From assembly GCA_003116995.1 (NCBI GenBank), contig BDSL01000028.1:372001-436000 (forward strand): a stretch of DNA of 64,000 bases, read 5' to 3'. This stretch comes from Yamagishiella unicocca. Taxonomy: Eukaryota > Chlorophyta > Chlorophyceae > Chlamydomonadales > Volvocaceae. The notes under the pieces were generated by a model, which saw only the letters and a list, made by a program, of their open reading frames with translations, ran no database searches and was not told the DNA's origin. Positions 55,922 to 64,000 of this stretch are shown one piece after another (position 1 is the stretch's first letter; every line of letters begins with the position of its first letter). A program made the translations under genes and the position numbers.

Positions 55922-58900
55922 TCAGCAAGCCTTTGCGCCCTTGCCTCCCGCCGGTAGGTGTGCGACAGCACCACTGCCGCCGCCGCCTCCTGGGCCTCCG
56001 CGGCCACAAGGTGTCGCCGCTGTCATCGCCGCTTGCAGCCCTGCTGGCTCCCCGCGGCGCGCCTCGTGGCGCAGTTTCAGGTACACGTGGCAGGCGACCG
56101 TTGTGACGAGCGCCGCCACCTCCGTCCTCGCCGCCAGCAGCGCCGCCGTCACTGGGTCCGTGACTGCGCCGGACGCCAGCATGACTCCCACGTTGACTGG
56201 CAGCTTGAGGGCCGCGACGAGGGCGGCGGTGCGGGGGCTCAGCTGGGGCAGCAGCAGGGGCGGGGGGGAAGAGTGCGTCAGCTTGGGCAGCTGTGGGTCT
56301 TGGGAAACCCTAAAACCCAAATCGGGAGCGGGGGCTGGAGAAAGCCGCCCGTTGTCAGCCTGTTCGCATGTTACTTCAACATCCCCAGAGGCCTCCGTAC
56401 TTCCATTTCCATCGGGCGCACCACTACCTCAATTGGCATGCCAGGAGGGCATGTAGCTCGCTTGCGCTGAACCCCCTCCACATTTAACCCATTCTGGAGC
56501 GCGGCCCAACCCGAAGTCCCAGATCCCAAGCCCAGCCCTACCAGGCAAGCGCCCGGAACGATAAGGCCCTCATGGAGCAACATGCCCAGGCCAGCAGCAT
56601 ATGCTCCGACACCCTCCGGCGCCGGCACCGCCGAAGTCGCCACCAGCATCTTGCTGGCCAGGTAGCCGCAGTAGCGGGGCAGGCGCGTGTGTACGGCAAG
56701 CCATGCCCAGGCGCGGTACGGCAGCAGCAGCCACGTCAGCATCATGAGGGCGCTGATGCCCAGCGATGTCACCGCGACTCCATTGGTGGCGGAGAGCAGC
56801 GGCTGGCCCACGCGGCTTCCTCGCAGCAGCAGCGCCAGCAGAATCACCGAGTCGACGATTTGGCTGGAGCGGGAGGGGGGCAGGGCGTGCGGATGGCGAA
56901 ATTGGCGGGGACTACCGGTAGCTGGATTGAGGCTCCTGGTGACGCGATTGGCAGGGTGCGAGGATGGATGGCACAAGTAGGTCAGCTCTGTACATGCCTA
57001 AAGTGCTTGGGCTTGGCGGTTGGGCATGATGTGGGAGGAGGAGGGACAGCACGGGCGGCCCGAGCAAGACCGATTCTCGCCGGTGCAAAGGCCTACGCCC
57101 GTCGATCCCGGCGCACTTCCCCCCACTCACAGTGCCTCCGACATCCGCACCGCCCACTCGTCGGTCAGCGACCGGAAGGAAGCGGCATCGGCGGGTGATT
57201 CGCGATGCATCCGGGTCAGAACCCACGTCAGCGCGCGAATCCAGGCCAAGCTGCCGGTGCTGGCGCCAGCGCCGTCCTCGCGACCGCTGTCCGCCTTGCT
57301 GCATATGGTATCGTTGACGTGGACGCTTCGCCTTCGCACACTAACATCCTGCGCTTTGCCGTCCGCGTCCGCAGCAGCCCCACCGCCACCACCGCCAGCC
57401 GCCGCGGTGCGGATGTCCTCCGCGATGCGTTCCGAGGTAGCGCTCCACCCCGCGGCCTGTGCGTAGTGCAGCAGGTGCTGACCCAGATCGAGCAGCTGGC
57501 TGGTATCGTCGGCGGTGCCGTCCCCAGCGGTGGTGCCCTCCGCGACGGCGGCAGCCCAGCTGCCCATGTCGCACAGCAGGGCGTCCAGTTCTTCGCGGGA
57601 GTCAATAGGCCAGTCCGCCACCTCCGCCACCAGCTCCGCAGCCACGTCAGCATCGTCAGTGACGAGGAGCGGCAGTACGACACGCCGTATCTGTGTGTGG
57701 GGCGCGACGACGTTGCCGCCGCCGTCGCCATTGCCATCACCGCCGGCGAATGCGCAGGACAGCTCCAACTGGCAAGGGACGAGCGGGCGTGGTGTTACTA
57801 GGAACAGGCACAAAGTAGTTTTGACGAAGTCTGAGAGCCGGGTTCAGGAGGTCGTCAGCTGGGTTTAGGAGGTCGTCAGCCGGGCAAACAAGTGCACAGG
57901 CCCAGCGCAACTCCGCGCCTCGGTGCATGGCCGAACGCACTCTTCGGACCTCCCTCCATTAGACACTCACCAGCAGCGTGCCCGCCCGCGGCGGCAGCGC
58001 CAGCAGCTCGATGTCGTACTTGCACGACGCGACGCCGGCCGTGGCGCTCCGTGCCGCGAGGCGGGTGGGCAGGACGGTGTTGCAGGCGCGAGCCAGCACC
58101 TGCACATCCCGCCCCTCCGGCGCCAGGGAGGGCCCCGGGCCGCTTCCGGCACCCCAGCCCACCACCACACGCAGCGGCAGGGGGCAGCCGGCGCCGCTGT
58201 GGCCGTCAGAGCATGCAGCCCCGTGCTGCTGGTGCTGCTGCTGCGCTCCTGCTGCGGGCAGTAGCAACACGCGCGGCCAGGCGCTGAGGACCTGCGGGCT
58301 GTCGGAGTCGGGTGGCCGTTGCTGCTGCTGGATGCCAGTCCCGGCGCTTTCGTCACCGTCGCCACAGTCATGCTCTCCCTCTACGTCCAACACCTGCATC
58401 TGCACCTGGGACAGCAGGGAGGCAAGTGCGCTGCGGACACAGCAGGTCCGCAGGACAAGGATTAACGATTGTGGGAGAGTACATGGCAGTTCATGGCAGA
58501 AATTACAGATTTGGCAGGATGTTCAGCCAGGTCGGTTGTTGTGTCAAAGCAGTCGCGAAAGGAAGAAACGTGTGACGGCGGATCTGAAGGTGCTGACAAG
58601 CAAGCTATGCTGCCGGGCTCCGTGTCGTTCCGGCGCCGCTACCGCCGTGTTGCCCACCTACCCACCTGGCGTCGCAACTGGGGTCAGCGGTGGCAGCGGG
58701 GCCCGGCGACTGTGGACCCTCGGAGGCGTGGTCGCTCCAGGCAGGGGGCGCCCCCGCGGCTCCCGGCGAGACAAGCCGTGCGGGCGGCATAAGGCCCAGC
58801 GCCTGCATCACTGCCCTCACGACCAGCTCCCGCTGCATTATGAATTCGTTGCCAGGCGCCGCGCAGTGGTCTGGCGGTGGTGGCGGAAGTGGTGGCCACC

Positions 58901-61271
58901 ACAGGCCGGGGGGGTAAGGGTGGGTTTGGAGTCAGGTTCATGTGAGGAGGGCCGACGGGCACAAGAAAGGCGAGCGAAAGTACGTGTGTGGCCGTCAGCC
59001 AGCAGGCGGAGCTGGTAACTGAGAAACTACGGTATGGCCAGGAGTTGAGGCGCCAGGACCGGGCCTCAATGCACCAAGCAAAACACATACGCCCTGTCCC
59101 TTCGCCTCTCTCGCCGACGACTTCCTTCCTCACCAGCCATATCGTACCGTCCCCTCACACTCTGACACACGCATCTCGCTTCTGCGCCCGCCAGCATGTC
59201 CATCCCCTGGTCGACTCGCTCCGGCACCAGCATCAGCTCCAACCATCACCCGCCAACCAACCAACCGGCCAGCCGCCCGCTCACCCCTGGTCGACTCCAG
59301 CACCAGCATCAGCTCCACGCAACCCCGCCTCACGTACACCGACACCAGCCGCTGCCCCCGCTCCGCGTACAGCTGCCGCAGCCGCTCCTCGTAGCCCCGC
59401 CCCAGCTGCTCCGGCTCCGCATCGGGGATCTGGGTCGGGGCAGAGGCAGATTGAGTCGACAGGCACGAAAGCAACAGCAGCGATCATCAGGAAGCGCGAG
59501 GCGGGCGTCGGTTTCAGAGCGGTCCCAAAGTAGCCACGCGCGCGCAGCGTAAGGCACCGACGAGCACACTCCGACTGTTGAATTTCCACTAAAATAAGAG
59601 AGTATTTTAGTTAAACACATAACACTTAGTCCCGAAAGCCTTAGGTGGATATGGCTCGGAGAGGCGCACCTTGTAAAAGATGGAGCTGTGCCGGAGGAAG
59701 GAGCGGTACGGCAGCTGCTGTGGCTGCGGCGGTAGCTGCGGCGGCCGCGACGGACGGGATACGACGGCGGCGGCGGAGGTAGTAGCGGCGGCGGCAGAGT
59801 TAGTAGCGGCGGCGGCGGCGGCGGTCAGACCGTCACCGTGCTCAGGCCGTGAAGGCAACAGCGCCAGCGGCTGCATACTGACGCCCTGCCCGTCAGGAGG
59901 ACCCATGTGACTTCCAGGCAGAAAGCCTGCCACGTCATCACCGACGACCCAACCAGCACCAGCACCAGCACCAGCACCAGCACCAGCACCAGCACCAGCA
60001 CCAGCACCAGCACCAGCACCAGCACCAGCACCAGCACCAGCACCAGCACCAGCACCAGCACCAGAACCAGCGGCCCAACGAGCACCAGCACCAGCACCAG
60101 CACCAGCGCCAGCATCAGCGGCCCAACGAGCACCAGCAGGCGCGGCCGCATCCACGTCGGCGCAAGGCTTCTTGCCCGTCACCTCACCCCAGTCCCTGCA
60201 ACTTGCGCCACACGCCCCATCGCCCTCCGTTTGAAGGACGTCGTCGGCGACAGCGCCCTTCCCTTTGCCGGCCATGCCGCCTTTAAGACCGCGCCTCTGC
60301 CTTGCGGCCAGGTACATTGTGATCGCAGGGACCAGCAGCCTGGACGCGACCTGGAAGGGGACGTTGGTGCCCCCAGGCGTGATGTCCCGGTACCAGTAGC
60401 ACAGCACCCACAGGGATACGGCATTCCACGCGCAGCAGGCCAGCTCCAGGGGCACGTTGACTTGCTGCGGGGGGACGGGTTCAAGGGGAGTGGCCAGGTC
60501 ATACACCACATGAGCGTGATTGTGCGCCGCCCGCGCATGCAAGGGCTGCTGGTTCGGACGGACGCACCCAGATGCCCAGAAGCGACATAAAGTATGCGAG
60601 GTCGAAGACAATGACCGTCTTGAAGAGGCTCCGCGATGCTAGCGGGGAGGGCAGGTGGTTGGGCCCCAGGAGCAGATGAAATGTCATGTTGACCAACCTC
60701 AGGTAGTAGGAGACAAACGGTGCGACCACCTGCGTTGACGGGCAAAGAGGACGGGAGGGGGGGAGGTCATTAGTGAGTCACAGGAAATGGAAGGTGTGGG
60801 CGAGGCGGCGAGGGGCAGCAGAACGGGTTGGTGACAGTAACGGCAAGAAGGCGAATCCCGTGCTGTTTTTGGGCGTCATGTATGAGTTGCATATTGCTGA
60901 GTCGGCGTCTAGCCGTGACCAACCTGGCTGTAGGTGCGCGGGGATAGAAGGAATGGTGCCGCCAGGCGGAAGAGGAGAATAATGACCGATGAGGTCAGCC
61001 AGGCGTCTGCCGGCTTAAGGCAGCAGATGTCCCATAGGATCGCGGGCGCATTCTTCAGGACGAAAGCCGTTTTCTGTGGCCCGGTGCCATGACATGGAAA
61101 CGCGGCCAGCGCGCGGGAGTTGTCCGGTAGAGTATGTGGCACATGTTCACAAGCTGGTGCAGCCAGCTGCTGATAGCATATGAGGCAAAGCGCTGCAAAG
61201 CCGAAATTTGTCAGATGCTCGGCAGCGGGAATCCGCTGCGACTCCACCCGTGCGCCATTCGGCGACAACAT
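55922..61271 (-). CDS. Gene C: polytopic membrane protein with SPL C-terminal-like module
   Basis: Unnamed family, 1,131 residues. Nine exons: 61271-60924, 60729-60568, 60464-59670, 59429-59285, 58870-58666, 58430-57971, 57768-57131, 56863-56542, 56242-55922; all GT-AG and phase-consistent. The N-terminal block has about six hydrophobic segments (SVIILLFRLAAPFLL, VVAPFVSYYLRLVNMTFHLL, VIVFDLAYFMSLLGIW, CCAWNAVSLWVLCYWY, ASRLLVPAITMYLAA). A loop with a long Gly-Ala dipeptide run (about 275-342) follows. Then comes the soluble module: VSVYVRRGCVELMLVLES, LRVVVGW, RRVVLPLLVTDDADVAAELV, and LLDLGQHLLHYAQAAGWSAT. The C-terminal block has further helices (SALMMLTWLLLPYRAWAWLA, ALKLPVNVGVMLASG, ALVTTVACHVYLKL). 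The module parallels genes A/B and the SPL C-terminal half, without SBP zinc fingers. The start is the first ATG of exon 1; an upstream exon is possible. Function unknown. Confidence 0.83.
59948..60150 (-). repeat. Hexanucleotide repeat encoding poly(Gly-Ala) in gene C exon 3
   Basis: Plus strand (CCAGCA)n, minus strand (GCTGGT)n, about 30 units interrupted by two GCGGCCCAACGAG blocks. In frame on the minus strand it gives alternating Ala-Gly, broken by ARWAA. It lies in a hydrophilic loop between the membrane block and the RGCV module. Confidence 0.92.
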
Positions 61272-62796
61272 CTGCGCCGCAATACAGTGTAAACAGCTAG
61301 GTCTTTATTCAATAAAAACTCGTTGTGCGGCCTGTGCCATGAAAGCGGACGACCATGACTGTACGGGTAACCAACGAATTGCTCGTGCATGCGCTTCATG
61401 GCTCGGAAGACAAGTTCGTTGTTACTTTCTCAAGTCTGGTAACGTCATACAGTCCAGCTCGACGGGGCACATGAACTTCGTGGCAATTGTACTTTTCCCT
61501 ACGCAAATCACGGCTCGCCTATGTACTTGTGAGCTTCCGGAAGCGAATCCGGGCGACTTTATCAAGATCTTGTTGCCTAACAGATGGCGTCAGCATTCCG
61601 AGGCACGGCTGGCGGACCGTGGATGTCTGCGCTGTCAGCTTGCTACTTTGTACGGGCAGTACGAATGCTGTCATGGTTGGAATGGCGGGTTGGCGCTTGG
61701 CGGCGAACCGGCGATGACCTGACACACTGCGCGAAAGCACGCGGGATCCACGTATCTGGTGTCTGGTAGAGGATAGGGTCCAAAGCCGCAATTGGGGTTC
61801 CAGTTCCAGCGGATTCCAACAAGCATGACTCCGACAGCGATGCTGCCTAGTAGGCGGAAAGTGGTGTGCACCTGGCTATGGCTTGCAGGGTTGGACCTGC
61901 CATTGCTACTGAGCGCATCTGGCCCAGTCTGGCTTCACTATCTGCCTCCGCGGAACTCGCGACCTAAACAGGCGTAAACAAACCAACAAAGCCGGGCAAC
62001 CACCACATGCCCAGCAGTAACAGCCTTTGCGTTCAAACACGTCACACGGACAGAAAAGGCTCTGCAGCATAAACTGTCATGGAGCCGCGGCATCAACGAT
62101 AACAACATGTCACGACACAGCTGGTGATCGACACAGCGCGCAAACCTCTAAGGCGCACAGGGTCGGCTAGGACGCGTAAACGCCCACCTCGTGGGCGTTT
62201 ACGACAAAGCTACGGCAGGGCTCTTTTGTCCGTTGCCCCCCTGGCGTGAATGTATGAAAGTACGGATGTAACATTGTAACATCGGCAGGGAATTTGCTAA
62301 AAGTACAGCACCGCCACGCAAACGATGCAGTGACTGGTGTGTGTCCCACACTCCGCTCGCGTTCGTCTCGCATCACACGCACCCCATCCGTGCAGGTAGA
62401 GCATCAAGCTGCCGCTAAACTAGCAACAGCGCGCCAGGGCCAAGCGCGCAATCAATTGCTATCAAAGGAGATAGGACAGGTACATACGAGTCCTGGCTTA
62501 GGACGCCTCGTAAAACTCCAAAGATCGAATTTTCATTAGAAGCCCTCAAGACTCCATGTTGGGACACAACTTGATGGACAGGCGTTTTCACCTCGTCTTG
62601 GATTGTACCCCGCCAGCAATCTATGAGCCTTTTTGGCTCATCTGGGCCTTACGAGCCCAAGGCTTGTATTTATTTTCTCATTCCAAACACCAGCTTTGAG
62701 CACCTTATGCAGCTAGAGCATACGATTCAGTCCATCAACGTTCGTCTGAGACCCTCCCCATCTCCACAAATGCGCTGCCCCCGTCGCCACTCCGTC
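61272..62796. other. Intergenic between genes C and D
   Basis: Includes the C promoter and D 3' flank. The plus frame 61180-61722 is mostly antisense to or upstream of C exon 1 and has no domain. The stretch 62280-62480 resembles 55440-55680 (see gene C 3' flank). An imperfect palindrome, AACGCCCACCTCGTGGGCGTT, lies near 62180-62200. Confidence 0.45.
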
Positions 62797-64000
62797 TCAG
62801 CAAGCCTTTGCGCCCTTGCCTCCCGCCGGTAGGTGTGCGACAGCACCACTGCCGCCGCCGCCTCCTGGGCCTCCGCGGCCACAAGCTGCCGCCGCCGTCA
62901 TCGCCGCTTGCAGCCCTGCTGGCTCCCCGCGGCGCGCCTCGTGGCGCAGTTTCAGGTACACGTGGCAGGCGACCGTTGTGACGAGCGCCGCCACCTCCGT
63001 CCTCGCCGCCAGCAGCGCCGCCGTCACTGGGTCCGTGACTGCGCCGGACGCCAGCATGACTCCCACGTTGACTGGCAGCTTGAGGGCCGCGACGAGGGCG
63101 GCGGTGCGGGGGCTCAGCTGGGGCAGCAGCCGGGGCAGGGGGGAAGACGCGTGGGGGCGGGAAGTCAATCTCATCAGCCTGAAGAACGTGAGATGACTTC
63201 CCCGCAGAAAATGCACCCGCCGATCGGAATCCCACGAAGCCCCCCCCCTGGAGCCCTCCCTGTCCGGCCACCCGCCACGTGCCTCCCTGCGCAATCGGCC
63301 CTACCAGGCAGGCGCCAGGCGCGATGACCCCCTCCTGGAGCAACATTCCCAGGCCAGTGACGTACGCTCCCACGCCCTGCGGCACCGGCACCACCGCCGT
63401 CGCAACCAGCGCCTTGCTGACGAGGTAGCCGCAGTAGCGGGGCAGACCCGCGTGTACGGCAAGCCGCGCCCAGGCGCGGTACGGCAGCACCAGCCACGCC
63501 AGCATCAAGACCGCGCTGACGCCCATGCCCGCAGCGGCCATGCCATTGACGGGACTGAGCAGCGGCTGTCCCCCGAGAGCTCCCCGCACCACCATGGCCA
63601 GGAGCATCACGAAGTCGACGACTTGGCTGGGCGGGAGGGCCGGGATGAGTTCGCACATTGAGGGCTCGCAAACGGTTGGACGGAGAGCGGGGGGCAGACG
63701 CGCTTAGTATGGTGCGCAAGAGGAGCAGTATGGTGACGAGTGGACCGCGCGGTTCGACGTACTTGGGAGGCGAGAAGTCAGCAACAACGCGTTTTGGTTG
63801 CGGCTGTGGCGCAGCAGGTGGAGTACGTCGACCAGATAAGGCGCGGAGGACAAAGGCAAAGAGTGCGACGAAGCACGCGACCCTGGCTTTACGTACCAGA
63901 CCCGCCCGCCCTCCGCAGCCCCAGAGCGCCTGCTCGCAACCCCTCGCTTCCCTTCCCTCCCAACTCTGCTCACATCGTCTCAGCCATGCGCGTCTTCCAC
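62797..64000 (-). CDS. Gene D: paralogue of gene C, 5' part outside window
   Basis: Three 3' exons visible: 64000-63974 (cut by the window edge), 63626-63305, 63117-62797. Lengths 322 and 321 and splice phases are identical to C exons 8 and 9. The edge exon reads WKTRMAET and splices to IQVVDFVMLLAMVVRG, equivalent to VRMSEAL/QIVDSVILLALLLRG in C. Membrane segments: VSAVLMLAWLVLPYRAWARL, LVSKALVATAVVPVPQGVGA, ALKLPVNVGVMLASG, ALVTTVACHVYLKL. The last exon is nearly identical in DNA to that of C, including the stop and a few flanking bases, while the preceding exon is clearly diverged. C and D are tandem in the same orientation about 6.9 kb apart. Presumably a full-length gene continuing to the right. 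Confidence 0.82.

Noticed and set aside
57205..57801. 198-codon plus-strand open frame
   Set aside because: Antisense to gene C exon 7, which has family motifs and consistent splice phases.
62160..62200. Palindrome around CGCCCACCTCGTGGGCGT as a transposon terminal repeat
   Set aside because: Single imperfect copy without a partner repeat or coding sequence for a transposase nearby.

Overview
The window is nuclear DNA from a green alga, most likely a volvocine (Chlamydomonas/Volvox-type) species. It is GC-rich and carries intron-dense eukaryotic genes with GT-AG splice sites, which I joined exon by exon. Introns and intergenic gaps are full of minisatellites. It also has a transmembrane TKL-type kinase of the kind common in volvocine algae, and TGTAA near several 3' ends. 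All gene models come from reading frames, splice consensus and phase; none was tested by search or RNA.

Layout. 1-2727 (-): flavin-containing monooxygenase, running off the left edge. 3693-5078 (-): ARPC3, an Arp2/3 complex subunit. 5901-13498 (+): CLPTM1-family membrane protein, 14 exons, head-to-head with ARPC3. 14422-14957 (+): small OXLD1-like protein with a likely mitochondrial leader. 16024-16734 (+): 3' remnant of a non-LTR retrotransposon. 18502-26517 (-): transmembrane protein kinase, 18 exons. 26.6-29.6 kb: gene-poor. 29625-32387 (-): Eyes absent (EYA) HAD phosphatase, head-to-head with 32881-38836 (+): KLHDC4-like kelch protein with an IQ motif. 38.8-41.1 kb: gene-poor.

The right third (41-64 kb) holds an unnamed gene family, here called A to D. 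A (41414-45334) and B (about 49135-52737) are on +; C (55922-61271) and D (62797 to the right edge) are on -, so the two pairs face each other. A, B and C share a module with an RGCV-x-L motif followed by an LPLL/VxxDDxxxAAEL motif and a helical LLxYAxxxG segment. This resembles the C-terminal half of large plant SBP/SPL proteins and of algal CRR1-like proteins, but I see no SBP zinc finger. C carries this module between two multi-pass membrane blocks; D, as far as visible, matches the last membrane block of C. Patches of A/B and of C/D are nearly identical in DNA while neighbouring exons have diverged, which points to gene conversion or very recent partial duplication. This family is the best candidate for an undescribed system.

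Functionally the left and middle genes are unrelated housekeeping or signalling genes: redox, actin nucleation, ER membrane, mitochondrion, surface kinase, phosphatase and kelch scaffold. No operon-like logic is expected. Shared promoters are plausible for ARPC3/CLPTM1 and EYA/KLHDC4. Several short dispersed repeats recur inside introns of unrelated genes.
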